From Chryseobacterium gregarium DSM 19109 (GTDB lineage: Bacteria > Bacteroidota > Bacteroidia > Flavobacteriales > Weeksellaceae), in contig NZ_AUMU01000009.1 in the NCBI RefSeq assembly GCF_000430845.1, positions 1-64,000 of the forward strand: 64,000 nucleotides of DNA. The letters run 5' to 3'. Both the position numbers and the translations under genes were made by a program. The notes below the pieces were generated by a model. It was not told the origin of the DNA, ran no database searches, and worked only from the letters and a program-made list of their open reading frames with translations. Shown here piece by piece: positions 50,647-59,343 of the stretch; position 1 is the first letter of the stretch; every line of letters starts with the position of its first letter.

Positions 50647-50727
50647 TTAATTTGAGAATTAAAAAATTTGAGAATTTGAGAATTAAAAGCTGTCCGCCGT
50701 TTTCAAATTAACTCATTTTCAAATTAA
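50647..50727. repeat. Intercistronic inverted repeat, paaD/paaC gap
   Basis: TTAATTTGAGAAT (50647-50659) pairs with ATTTTCAAATTAA (50715-50727) with one mismatch. Confidence 0.6.
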
Positions 50728-50739
50728 CTCATTGATTTT

Positions 50740-51489
50740 TTACCATGTACATCCCGGATACGCTCTCTGCATATATTGCAGCTCGCAAAGCATAAATCCG
50801 AAATATTCAGTATGGTATCCAGTTCTTGATTTTGGCTGCATGAAAGGATTTGCCGGATATTCCAAGCCAAAATCCTGAAAATCTTTTTGAGTAACCGAAA
50901 GAAAGTTTTGATACAGAACATCAACATTCGGAGCAATATTTAAAGCAATCAGATCATTTTCTCCTTCCACTTCCGCAAATAACCCTTTGGTATATTCCCA
51001 GATATTTTCGATGGATCTTTCCAGACGCCTTTTACTTTCTTCCGTTCCCTGCCCGAAAATCTTCATCCAGGAAGCAGCGTGTGTGTAATGATACCTTACT
51101 TCTTTCAATGATTTCTGGGCGATGGCGGAAAGTTCTTCATCGGCAGAACCAGACAGTGCTTCGTACATCAGTTTCTGATAGACAGAAAAAACATATACTT
51201 TCAGAATCGTCTGCGCATAATCTTCATTGGGAAGCTCTGTCCAGTGTGCATTTAAGTACTCATGTTCATATCTCAGGAAGGCGAGATCATCTTCAGTTTT
51301 ACCGTTATCAACAACTCTTGAAGCGTACACATAAAAGTTATTGGCCTGACCAAGTTCATCCAAAGCAATGTTCGTCAATGCAATATCTTCCTCCAAGTAA
51401 GGACCTTCACCGCACCACGCTGACAGACGCTGTCCCATGATGAAACTGTCATCTGCTAATTTTAATAGATAATTATATAATGGGTTCAT
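50740..51489 (-). CDS. paaC: Phenylacetyl-CoA epoxidase subunit PaaC
   Basis: Structural subunit of the PaaABCE monooxygenase, a ferritin-like four-helix protein of 249 aa. It has FIMGQRLSAWCGEGPYLEED and LTNIALDELGQANNFYVYAS, typical of PaaC, and YHYTHAASWMKIFGQGTEES. It partners with PaaA but lacks the active di-iron centre in this family (family knowledge). Confidence 0.95.
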   Translation of the reverse strand: MNPLYNYLLKLADDSFIMGQRLSAWCGEGPYLEEDIALTNIALDELGQANNFYVYASRVVDNGKTEDDLAFLRYEHEYLNAHWTELPNEDYAQTILKVYVFSVYQKLMYEALSGSADEELSAIAQKSLKEVRYHYTHAASWMKIFGQGTEESKRRLERSIENIWEYTKGLFAEVEGENDLIALNIAPNVDVLYQNFLSVTQKDFQDFGLEYPANPFMQPKSRTGYHTEYFGFMLCELQYMQRAYPGCTW

Positions 51490-51497
51490 TGTTTAAT

Positions 51498-51558
51498 TTT
51501 TGTAAAATGTAAAATGTCGGATGTACAATGTACATTTTACAGCCGACATTTTACAAAA
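51498..51558. repeat. Intercistronic inverted repeat, paaC/paaB gap
   Basis: TTTTGTAAAATG (51498-51509) pairs with CATTTTACAAAA (51547-51558). AAAATGTCGG/CCGACATTTT gives an alternative stem. The centre ATGTACAATGTACAT is itself nearly palindromic. Confidence 0.65.
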
Positions 51559-51560
51559 GA

Positions 51561-51842
51561 TTACATATTTTTTACATCGTTAGGAATATCGTAAAACGTC
51601 GGATGACGGTACAATTTGTCATCAGCCGGATCGAAGAATGCTTCTTTATCAATTCCTTCTGAAGTCACCATATATTTACTTGGAACTACCCAAACTGAGG
51701 TTCCCTCTTTTCTTCTGGTATAAACGTCTCTGGCATTCTGCAAAGCCATTTCTGCTGTTGGGGCCTGTACAATTCCAACATGTTTGTGGGACAATCCCGG
51801 TTTAGTCTGAATAAACACTTCCCACATATCTAAATTTGCCAT
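51561..51842 (-). CDS. paaB: Phenylacetyl-CoA epoxidase subunit PaaB
   Basis: A 93-aa protein of the normal PaaB length, bridging PaaA and PaaC in the epoxidase. The motif MWEVFIQTKPGLSHKHVGIV and LQNARDVYTRRKEGTSVWVV are characteristic. It follows paaA after a repeat-filled gap of 115 bases. Confidence 0.96.
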   Translation of the reverse strand: MANLDMWEVFIQTKPGLSHKHVGIVQAPTAEMALQNARDVYTRRKEGTSVWVVPSKYMVTSEGIDKEAFFDPADDKLYRHPTFYDIPNDVKNM

Positions 51843-51849
51843 AATTAAA

Positions 51850-51965
51850 ATTAATTTAACAATGATTTACCAATTTGAGATGCTTCGACAAGCTCAGCAT
51901 GACAATGCATATAATTGCTACATTTTTACATTGGTATATTTTTACATTGGTATATTTTTACATTG
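51850..51965. repeat. Intercistronic repeat region, paaB/paaA gap
   Basis: Contains ATGCTTCGACAAGCTCAGCAT (starts 51880), a diverged relative of the element at 45880-45901, and about 2.7 copies of the 16-bp unit TTTTTACATTGGTATA at 51923-51965. TTTACCAAT and ATTGGTATA also form a small inverted repeat. Confidence 0.6.
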
Positions 51966-52896
51966 AAATTTTTTCCTGTTTTTCTGCAAAAGCAATTGCT
52001 GCTTCTTTTACCCAAAGGTTTTCCTGCTGTGCTTTTACTTTGGTCTGTAATCTTTTTTTGTTGCAGGGACCGTTTCCTTTTAAGATTTCCATGAATTCAT
52101 CCCACGGAAGTTCCCCGAAATCATAATGTTGCCTTTCCTCATTCCATTTTAAATCTTTATCCGGAACGGTTAAGCCTAAAAATTCAGCCTGAGAAACGGT
52201 CACGTCGATAAATCTCTGACGAAGACTGTCGTTACTTTCCCTTTTAACTCGGTAATTCATAGAAATTTTAGAGTTGGGTGAACTGTCATCATTCGGGCCG
52301 AACATCATTAAAGCCGGCCACCAGAAACGATTCAATGAAGCCTGAGCCATTTCTTTCTGCTGCTTGGTTCCACGGCAAAGAGCCATCAAAATCTCGTATC
52401 CCTGTCTTTGGTGGAAAGATTCTTCTTTACAGATTTTCACCATTGCTCTTGAATAAGGACCGTAAGAATTCCCCATCAGCATCACCTGGTTCATGATCGC
52501 TGCACCGTCAACCAGCCAGCCGATGGCACCGATATCCGCCCAGCTCAATGTCGGATAATTGAATATACTTGAGTATTTCGCTTTTCCCTCCAGCATATCT
52601 TCATAGGTTGCATCCCGATCTGCCCTGATGGTTCCGTTTCCTAACGTTTCAGTAGCGGAGTACAGATATAAACCGTGACCTGCTTCATCCTGAACTTTAG
52701 CCAGAAGCGCCATTTTTCTTCTTAATGAAGGCGCTCTGGAAATCCAGTTGGCTTCCGGCAGCATCCCGACAATCTCAGAATGCGCATGCTGTGAAATCTG
52801 ACGAACCAATAATTTTCTGTAATCATCGGGCATTACATCTTTCGGTTCCACTTTATTTTCGTCGTGTACGTATTGTACGAATTTTTCTAAGTCCAT
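51958..52896 (-). CDS. paaA: Phenylacetyl-CoA epoxidase catalytic subunit PaaA
   Basis: Di-iron catalytic subunit of the epoxidase, 312 aa from the ATG at 52896 ([15 protein letters not shown]). The upstream ATG at 52932 lies within the intercistronic repeat and is not preferred. Iron ligands are expected in [16 protein letters not shown] and [15 protein letters not shown] (E-x-x-H type), with a second pair in [15 protein letters not shown]. This matches E. coli PaaA in length and order. Confidence 0.96.
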   Translation of the reverse strand: MDLEKFVQYVHDENKVEPKDVMPDDYRKLLVRQISQHAHSEIVGMLPEANWISRAPSLRRKMALLAKVQDEAGHGLYLYSATETLGNGTIRADRDATYEDMLEGKAKYSSIFNYPTLSWADIGAIGWLVDGAAIMNQVMLMGNSYGPYSRAMVKICKEESFHQRQGYEILMALCRGTKQQKEMAQASLNRFWWPALMMFGPNDDSSPNSKISMNYRVKRESNDSLRQRFIDVTVSQAEFLGLTVPDKDLKWNEERQHYDFGELPWDEFMEILKGNGPCNKKRLQTKVKAQQENLWVKEAAIAFAEKQEKISM

Positions 52897-52913
52897 TTCT
52901 TTTGTTTTTGTAA

Positions 52914-52948
52914 AATGTAAAAATGTATTCATAAATACATCTTACATT
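52914..52948. repeat. Intercistronic inverted repeat, paaA/paaE gap
   Basis: AATGTAA/TTACATT (52914-52920, 52942-52948) and ATGTATT/AATACAT (52923-52929, 52934-52940) form a hairpin with a 4-nt loop. Confidence 0.6.
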
Positions 52949-52963
52949 AAGTCATTAATACAA

Positions 52964-54049
52964 TTAAACGTCATAATTAAGCATCACCACATTCGTTGTC
53001 GGGTGGCACTGGCAAGTCAGAACGAAGCCTCTGGCTACTTCTTCTTCGGTAAGCGCGTAGTTTTTCTCCATGAACACTTCCCCTTCGAGAACTTCCGCTT
53101 TACACGTACAACATACTCCTCCCTTGCAGGCAAAAGGCACGGGAAGATTGTCTTTTAATGCTTTATCTAAGATACTCTCTTTTTTTGAATTCAGGTGGAA
53201 TGAATATTCATCATCATCGATAATCACCGTTACCATACTTTCAATATTGGCAATGGCCTTGAATTCATCGCTCATTTCTGCAGAATCTTCTTCATCCGGA
53301 GCCGAGAAATATTCGAATAAAACCTGAATGGCAGGTACTTTTTTCTCTTTCTTTAAATAATCTGCGATCCCTTTAATCATCTCCGAAGGCCCGCAAATGA
53401 AAAATGTAGATTCCCGTACATCGATATCCGCATATCTTTCAAATAATATATCTAATTTTTCAGGAGAAATTCTTCCCTGAAAAATTGGATCCTCATGCTG
53501 CTCGCGGCTCACCAAATAGACGACTTTCAGTCTCCCGTTAAACTGTTCAACCAACTTATCGATTTCAGCCTTTTTCATCACATGGTTCATGCTTCTGTTG
53601 CTGTAGAACAGATACGCATTTGAATTAGGCTCCTGGTAAAGGCTTTCTTTGATATTTGACAACACCGGGGAAATTCCGCTTCCTGCCGCCAAACCGACAT
53701 ACGTTTTCACATTGGTCGGGTGATAAGACGTATTAAAGCCGCCCATGGGAGGCATCACTTCAAGAACTTCATCCATGTGAAGATGTTCATTGAAATAGCC
53801 GGAAACCTTTCCGTTCTCCAACAATTTCACCAATACTTCCAGCGTATTGCTTTTTTCACTCGGCGCATTGCAGATAGAATAAGAACGCCGCTCTTCGGTT
53901 CCGTCGATCATCATCCGGAAGTTAAGGTACTGCCCCTGCTTGAACCTGAATTTATCTTTCAGTTCCTCAGGAATTTCAACGGCTACATTTACCGCATTGT
54001 TGGTATCTTTCTGAACCCTTACCGTTTTTAATTTATAAAATGAATTCAT
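52964..54049 (-). CDS. paaE: Phenylacetyl-CoA epoxidase reductase PaaE
   Basis: NADPH-dependent reductase of the epoxidase, 361 aa. Domains in order: FAD-binding (RFKQGQYLNFRMMIDGTEE, RSYSICNAPSE), NAD-binding (YVGLAAGSGISPVLSNIKE, STFFICGPSEMIKGIADYL) and a C-terminal plant-type 2Fe-2S ferredoxin with C-K-G-G-V-C-C-T-C. The start overlaps the paaK stop by 4 bases (ATGA), so the two are translationally coupled. Confidence 0.96.
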   Translation of the reverse strand: MNSFYKLKTVRVQKDTNNAVNVAVEIPEELKDKFRFKQGQYLNFRMMIDGTEERRSYSICNAPSEKSNTLEVLVKLLENGKVSGYFNEHLHMDEVLEVMPPMGGFNTSYHPTNVKTYVGLAAGSGISPVLSNIKESLYQEPNSNAYLFYSNRSMNHVMKKAEIDKLVEQFNGRLKVVYLVSREQHEDPIFQGRISPEKLDILFERYADIDVRESTFFICGPSEMIKGIADYLKKEKKVPAIQVLFEYFSAPDEEDSAEMSDEFKAIANIESMVTVIIDDDEYSFHLNSKKESILDKALKDNLPVPFACKGGVCCTCKAEVLEGEVFMEKNYALTEEEVARGFVLTCQCHPTTNVVMLNYDV

Positions 54050-55371
54050 TTTGCTTTTAGTATTCTATTAATTTTTCCACCTTCACACTTAGGCAAACTG
54101 TCCTGGGCATGAATGTTCACTTTCGTGGTGATTCCTACCCGCTTTTTTATTTCGCTTTCTATACTTCTCCCAAAGTTTCCGACAAAAACAGCATAATCGT
54201 CAGTATCAATTTGGATTTGTTGTGCTTTCACAAAGTCATCACCGATTTCCAGATCGATATCCAAAGCTACGCACATTTGCTCTTTCTCAATCGGTGTTAA
54301 ATAATAATTCGGAACAACACCTTCTACATGAGAAAATGCTTCTTCAACCTGGCTTGGATAAACATTTACCCCTCTCACGATCAGCATATCATCAGCTCTT
54401 CCCAAAATCGGTTTCATTTTAACCATGGTTCTTTTGGCATTTTCCTCATAATAAAGGCTTGTTATATCGTTTGTCCAATACCGTAAAAGCGGCATTGCTT
54501 TTTTTGTTAAAGTCGTAATTACCAAAACGCCTTCTTCCCCGAAAGGAACTGGTTGTTTGGTAATCGGGTCTAAAATTTCAGGATAAAAATGGTCTTCCCA
54601 AATGTAAGAGCCTCCTTTTTCTTCAAAATCCTCCATCGAAACTCCGGGACCGATAATTTCGCTCAACCCGTAGATATTGGTTGCATGAACGCCCAATCTT
54701 TCTTCTATATGATGTCTGATGATTTCCGTCCATGGTTCTGAACCTAAAACGGCATATTTTAAACTGATTTCGTCTGCAGAAATCCCTCTTTTAGCAAATT
54801 CATCAGCAATGGTTAAAGCATAAGATGGCGAACAGCACAGCACTTCGGGCTTAAAATCGATGATTAAATCAACCTGTCTTGAAGTCATTCCACCTGAAAT
54901 AGGCAGAACGCTCATTCCTAATTTTTCAGCACCGTAATGAAGTCCAAGACCGCCTGTGAAAATTCCGTAACCGTAAGCATTATGCAATTGCATTCCCGGC
55001 TTTGCTCCGGCCGCATTCAATGATCTTGCGACCACTTCACTGAATAAATCAACGTCTTCTTTCGTATATCCCACGACCGTCGGTTTTCCCGTTGTTCCGC
55101 TTGAACAGTGAATTCTTTGCAATTCATTCTTCGGAACGGTAAATAACCCGAACGGATAATTATCCCTTAAATCCTGTTTGTAGGTAATCGGCAGTTTTGA
55201 AATATCTTCGATGCTTTTTATTTCCCCAGTTGACCTTCCTGATTCCTCAAATTTTCCTTTATAAAAATCCGACTTCTCTTCAAGATAACCCACCAAATCC
55301 ACCAATCTTTCCGACTGGAGCTGTCTCAATTGGTCGAGCTGTAAGTATTCAACTAAAAAATCCACATTCAT
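54046..55371 (-). CDS. paaK: Phenylacetate-CoA ligase PaaK
   Basis: Activates phenylacetate with ATP and CoA. The 441-aa ANL-superfamily protein has the P-loop-like HCSSGTTGKPTVVGYT, NIYGLSEIIGPG and the hinge region LGRADDMLIVRGVNVYPSQ. First gene of the transcribed cluster. The ATG at 55371 is chosen; a GTG lies one codon upstream (55374). The promoter and an inverted repeat lie immediately upstream. Confidence 0.96.
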   Translation of the reverse strand: MNVDFLVEYLQLDQLRQLQSERLVDLVGYLEEKSDFYKGKFEESGRSTGEIKSIEDISKLPITYKQDLRDNYPFGLFTVPKNELQRIHCSSGTTGKPTVVGYTKEDVDLFSEVVARSLNAAGAKPGMQLHNAYGYGIFTGGLGLHYGAEKLGMSVLPISGGMTSRQVDLIIDFKPEVLCCSPSYALTIADEFAKRGISADEISLKYAVLGSEPWTEIIRHHIEERLGVHATNIYGLSEIIGPGVSMEDFEEKGGSYIWEDHFYPEILDPITKQPVPFGEEGVLVITTLTKKAMPLLRYWTNDITSLYYEENAKRTMVKMKPILGRADDMLIVRGVNVYPSQVEEAFSHVEGVVPNYYLTPIEKEQMCVALDIDLEIGDDFVKAQQIQIDTDDYAVFVGNFGRSIESEIKKRVGITTKVNIHAQDSLPKCEGGKINRILKAK

Positions 55372-55377
55372 CACTAA

Positions 55378-55425
55378 CTAACATTTGTTAGGTGTAAATG
55401 TAAAAAGATTTTGTGACCTGACAAA
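55378..55425 (-). promoter_or_regulatory. paa promoter with adjacent inverted-repeat operator
   Basis: On the minus strand: TTTG (complement of 55422-55425), 19 bases, TACATTTA (complement of 55395-55402), a strong Bacteroidetes promoter with one -7 mismatch. Just downstream, 55378-55391 is CTAACA-TT-TGTTAG, a 6-bp inverted repeat overlapping the expected transcription start and ending 7 bases before the paaK ATG. This is a likely site for the TetR-family regulator encoded upstream, relieved by phenylacetyl-CoA in other bacteria. Confidence 0.65.
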
Positions 55426-55553
55426 ATTTTTATGATTTTCGTCATATCTGCATAAATCTTAGCATTGAGCCTTTCGTTCTGAAGAGAATGAATAAATTAA
55501 CGATCTCTAAGAATAACATGTATTCTTCCACTTCAGAATGGCAAGGATACAGT

Positions 55554-56132
55554 TTATGGTTTGTGATTTCCTAAAAGGCCGTAAAGGATTTTATCCCTTA
55601 TTTCATCCGTGATTTCAGTGGTTGATTCAATGTTTCTTTTAAACCAGAAATAAGAGTTGTTTAATGTGTGAAGAATAAACCTTGTGGTAAAAGTGGGCGA
55701 TTTGAGTTCCCAGTTTTCAGCCTGATAAATCTCAGAAATCAATTCTTCAACTTCCTGCTGGTATTTTTTTCTTAATTCTATAAATTCGGGAAGCCTTTCT
55801 TCCAGATGCTTCCACTCATTAGAATAAATATGTGTAACATCACGGTTTCTGAGCACTATTGATAAATGTTGATCGATGAATAAATTCAACTTATCTTTTG
55901 GATTGATGTCCGTGCTTTTTACGGTTTGGAGCCCGGTAAAGAAATCATTGGCAATCCCGAAGCAGATCCATTCCAGAATTTCTTCCTTTGAGCGGATGTG
56001 TGCATATAAGGAAGCCGCTTTAATATTGAGCTTTGTCGCCAAATCCCTCACGGAACTTCCCATGTATCCTTTCTCCTTGAAAAGTTCTACTGCAACATCT
56101 AATATTTTCCTTTGTTTTTCTTTAAGTTCCAT
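55554..56132 (-). CDS. TetR/AcrR family regulator (PaaR-like)
   Basis: A 192-aa repressor from the ATG at 56132 (MELKEKQRKILDVAVELFKE). An in-frame start 12 bases upstream is possible. The helix-turn-helix is in GSSVRDLATKLNIKAASLYAHI, typical of TetR. The C-terminal ligand domain is all-helical. It sits directly upstream of paaK in the same direction with a 182-base gap, so it probably controls the cluster. An exact TATTTTTG -7 box lies upstream. Confidence 0.88.
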   Translation of the reverse strand: MELKEKQRKILDVAVELFKEKGYMGSSVRDLATKLNIKAASLYAHIRSKEEILEWICFGIANDFFTGLQTVKSTDINPKDKLNLFIDQHLSIVLRNRDVTHIYSNEWKHLEERLPEFIELRKKYQQEVEELISEIYQAENWELKSPTFTTRFILHTLNNSYFWFKRNIESTTEITDEIRDKILYGLLGNHKP

Positions 56133-56375
56133 CGATGACCGCAAAAATAACTATTTTGATCCAATCTGTAGTTTTTTTGAACAATAAACTTTTTTAAACG
56201 ATATATTTAACTGACGATTTTTATATCAATTTCATTCAAATCATCACAAATAAGAAATTTTGTCTTTTAATTATAAATCCGAAATACATAATTCGGAAAT
56301 TTTGTCCTGAATATTTACAAATTCAACAATAGAACACTTTTTGCGGTAATGGTTTCAGAATTAAATGATTGATGG

Positions 56376-56420
56376 ACATTAAGAAATTGAGTTGGAAGAT
56401 TGAGTTTCTTAATGTTTTTT
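56376..56420 (+). promoter_or_regulatory. Terminator-like hairpin in the clpB leader
   Basis: ACATTAAGAAA (56376-56386) pairs exactly with TTTCTTAATGT (56405-56415) and is followed by a run of Ts (56415-56420), 31 bases before the clpB ATG. In an untranslated leader it could act as an attenuator or heat-sensitive structure. The rest of the 56133-56450 gap shows no ORF and no CIRCE-type repeat. Confidence 0.5.
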
Positions 56421-56450
56421 AAAAAAGTAAAAACTCCAAAAAATATAAAT

Positions 56451-59045
56451 ATGAACTTAAATCAATATACCGTAAAATCGCAGGAAGCCATTCAGGCCGC
56501 ACAGCAGGTGGCCATGGAATTTGGCAATCAAAGTATTGAACCGCAACATTTGCTTGAAGGAATTTTTCAGGTGGATGAAAATATATCGCCTTTCTTATTA
56601 AAAAAATCTGAAGCAGATGCTGCCTTGGTCAGAGAGCGCAACCGTGAGAATTTAGAAAAGCTCCCAAAAGTACAGGGAGGAAATATTTATCTTTCACAGT
56701 CGGCAAATAAAGTCTTGCTTGACGCACCCAATATCGCTAAAAAAATGGGTGATGAATTTGTCACCATCGAACATTTATGGCTTTCATTATTGGAAAGCGG
56801 TTCAGAAGTTTCGAAGATGCTGAAAGATATGGGCGTAACCAAAAGTCTTCTGGAAGGCGGAATTAAAGAATTAAGAAAAGGAAGCAAAGCGACTTCTGCA
56901 AGTTCGGAAGAAACGTATCAGTCCTTAAATAAATATGCTAAAAACTTTAATGAATTGGCTGCCGAAGGAAAACTGGATCCTGTAATCGGCCGTGATGAAG
57001 AAATCAGGAGGGTGCTGCAGATCCTTTCAAGAAGAACCAAAAACAACCCGATTCTGATTGGTGAACCCGGTGTCGGTAAGACGGCCATCGCCGAAGGGAT
57101 TGCACATAGAATTATTTCCGGAGATATTCCTGAAAATTTAATGGATAAAACATTGTATTCATTGGATATGGGAGCGTTAATCGCCGGCGCAAAATATAAA
57201 GGTGAATTTGAAGAGCGTTTGAAATCTGTGATCAATGAGGTTACAAAATCTAACGGGCAGATCATTCTTTTCATCGACGAGATCCATACTCTGGTAGGAG
57301 CCGGAGGTGGTGAAGGCGCGATGGACGCGGCAAATATCCTGAAACCGGCTTTGGCAAGAGGGGAATTAAGAGCAATCGGTGCAACCACTTTAAATGAATA
57401 TCAGAAATATTTCGAAAAAGATAAAGCATTAGAAAGACGTTTCCAGAAAGTGATGGTGGAAGAACCGGATACCGAATCTGCCATTTCCATCCTTCGTGGA
57501 ATTAAAGATAAATATGAAGCGCACCACAAAGTAAGAATCAAGGACGAAGCGATTATTGCGGCAGTTGAAATGTCCCAACGGTATATTTCAGACCGGTTTT
57601 TACCAGACAAAGCGATTGATTTGATTGATGAAGCTTCAGCTAAACTGAGAATGGAAATCAATTCAAAACCTGAAGAACTGGATGTTCTCGACAGAAAACT
57701 GATGCAGATGGAAATTGAGCTGGCGGCTATTTCAAGGGAAGGAAACAAGACAAAAATCGAGCATTTAAAAGAAGATATTTCCAAAATTTCTGAACAGAGA
57801 AATGAGATTAATGCGAAATGGCTTAAAGAAAAACAAAAATCTGAGGATTTAACATCTATCAAAAAAGATATAGAATCCCTGAAACTGGAAGCCGAAAGAG
57901 CATCAAGAGCAGGAGATTATGCTAAAGTTGCAGAAATTCAGTACGGAAAAATAAAGGAAAAAGAAGATGCTTTGCAGAAACTTGAACTGGAGATGCAAAA
58001 TCATCAGAATGAATTGATTAAAGAGGAAGTAACTGCAGAAAACATCTCTGAAGTAATTGCAAAATGGACGGGAATTCCGGTAACGAAACTTATTCAGTCA
58101 GAAAGAGAAAAATTACTTCATCTGGAAGATGAACTGCATCACAGGGTAGTAGGCCAAAACGAAGCCATTCAGGCTGTCGCAGATGCTATACGAAGAAACA
58201 GAGCGGGATTAAGCGACGAGAAAAAGCCCATCGGTTCATTCTTATTCTTAGGAACAACCGGAGTGGGTAAAACTGAGCTTGCCAAGGCATTGGCAGAATA
58301 CCTTTTTGATGATGAAAACAACATGACGAGAATTGATATGAGTGAATATCAGGAACGTCACTCGGTTTCGAGACTGGTAGGTGCGCCTCCGGGATATGTC
58401 GGATATGATGAAGGCGGGCAATTGACGGAAGCGGTTAGAAGAAGGCCTTATTCAGTTGTGCTTCTGGACGAAATTGAAAAAGCGCATCCAGACGTTTTCA
58501 ATACCTTATTGCAGGTTTTGGATGACGGCCGTTTAACAGATAACAAAGGCAGGGTCGTGAATTTCAAAAACTCGATTATCATTATGACTTCGAATTTAGG
58601 CTCGCACATCATTCAGGAGAATTTTGAGCATATTACGGAAGAAAATCAGGATGAAATTGTGGACAAAACCAAGATTGAGGTTTTCGATCTTTTAAAGCAG
58701 ACCTTACGTCCGGAATTCCTGAACAGGATTGACGAAACGGTATTGTTCCAGCCTTTGAGAAAAAAGGAAATCGGAAAAATTGTAACGTACCAGTTGAGAG
58801 GTTTTAATGACCTGTTGTCAAAAAGGAACATCATCATGACCGCCACTCAGGATGCTTTAAATTATTTAACCAACAAAGGTTACGATCCGGTTTTCGGGGC
58901 AAGACCTTTGAAAAGAGTAATCCAGCAGGAAGTTCTCAATAAATTATCCAAAGAGATTCTGGCAGGAACCGTGAATGACGGTGACAGAATCACTTTAGAT
59001 TATTTTGAAGAAACAGGTCTGGTTTTCCGACCTGCAGAAATATAA
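56451..59045 (+). CDS. clpB: ATP-dependent disaggregase ClpB
   Basis: AAA+ chaperone that dissolves protein aggregates with DnaK. Length is 864 aa from the ATG at 56451 (MNLNQYTVKSQEAIQAAQQV). The frame extends upstream to 56400 but runs through the leader hairpin and is rejected. Order: Clp N-terminal repeats (about 1-145), AAA1 with GEPGVGKTAIAEG and IDEIHTLVGAG, the coiled-coil M domain (about 395-515), then AAA2 with GTTGVGKTELAKAL and LLDEIEKAHPDVFN. The C-terminus has GARPLKRVIQQEV. The M domain separates it from ClpA/ClpC. Confidence 0.97.
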   Translation: MNLNQYTVKSQEAIQAAQQVAMEFGNQSIEPQHLLEGIFQVDENISPFLLKKSEADAALVRERNRENLEKLPKVQGGNIYLSQSANKVLLDAPNIAKKMGDEFVTIEHLWLSLLESGSEVSKMLKDMGVTKSLLEGGIKELRKGSKATSASSEETYQSLNKYAKNFNELAAEGKLDPVIGRDEEIRRVLQILSRRTKNNPILIGEPGVGKTAIAEGIAHRIISGDIPENLMDKTLYSLDMGALIAGAKYKGEFEERLKSVINEVTKSNGQIILFIDEIHTLVGAGGGEGAMDAANILKPALARGELRAIGATTLNEYQKYFEKDKALERRFQKVMVEEPDTESAISILRGIKDKYEAHHKVRIKDEAIIAAVEMSQRYISDRFLPDKAIDLIDEASAKLRMEINSKPEELDVLDRKLMQMEIELAAISREGNKTKIEHLKEDISKISEQRNEINAKWLKEKQKSEDLTSIKKDIESLKLEAERASRAGDYAKVAEIQYGKIKEKEDALQKLELEMQNHQNELIKEEVTAENISEVIAKWTGIPVTKLIQSEREKLLHLEDELHHRVVGQNEAIQAVADAIRRNRAGLSDEKKPIGSFLFLGTTGVGKTELAKALAEYLFDDENNMTRIDMSEYQERHSVSRLVGAPPGYVGYDEGGQLTEAVRRRPYSVVLLDEIEKAHPDVFNTLLQVLDDGRLTDNKGRVVNFKNSIIIMTSNLGSHIIQENFEHITEENQDEIVDKTKIEVFDLLKQTLRPEFLNRIDETVLFQPLRKKEIGKIVTYQLRGFNDLLSKRNIIMTATQDALNYLTNKGYDPVFGARPLKRVIQQEVLNKLSKEILAGTVNDGDRITLDYFEETGLVFRPAEI

Positions 59046-59075
59046 GTAGTTTTTTTCATATATATTATTTTTGTA

Positions 59076-59112
59076 ATAAGTGCCGCAGATAAAATTCTGC
59101 GGCACTTATTTT
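59076..59112 (+). terminator. Intrinsic terminator of clpB
   Basis: A perfect 12-bp stem AAGTGCCGCAGA/TCTGCGGCACTT with a 6-nt loop, followed by ATTTTTATTTTA. Confidence 0.85.
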
Positions 59113-59343
59113 TATTTTATAATGGACTGTCATATCAAGATGGTTACACCTCATACGGCTACTGTTAAATAATCATATTTTAGAATAAAACCAATCAATA
59201 AAAAACATATTTTAATACGATATAATCATTAATAATACAAAAGTATTATTGAATAAATAATAAAATAACTCAACAAATGTGTGAAATATTTGTATATTAA
59301 TTCAAAATCATTTAATTTCATCACCGCAACAAAATATATATTT

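Noticed and set aside
57401-57862. A 153-codon frame antisense to clpB
   Set aside because: Shadow of the ClpB M-domain coding sequence.
59281-59343. Upstream start of the M43 protease at 59281
   Set aside because: It places a polar stretch before the lipoprotein signal peptide that begins at 59344.
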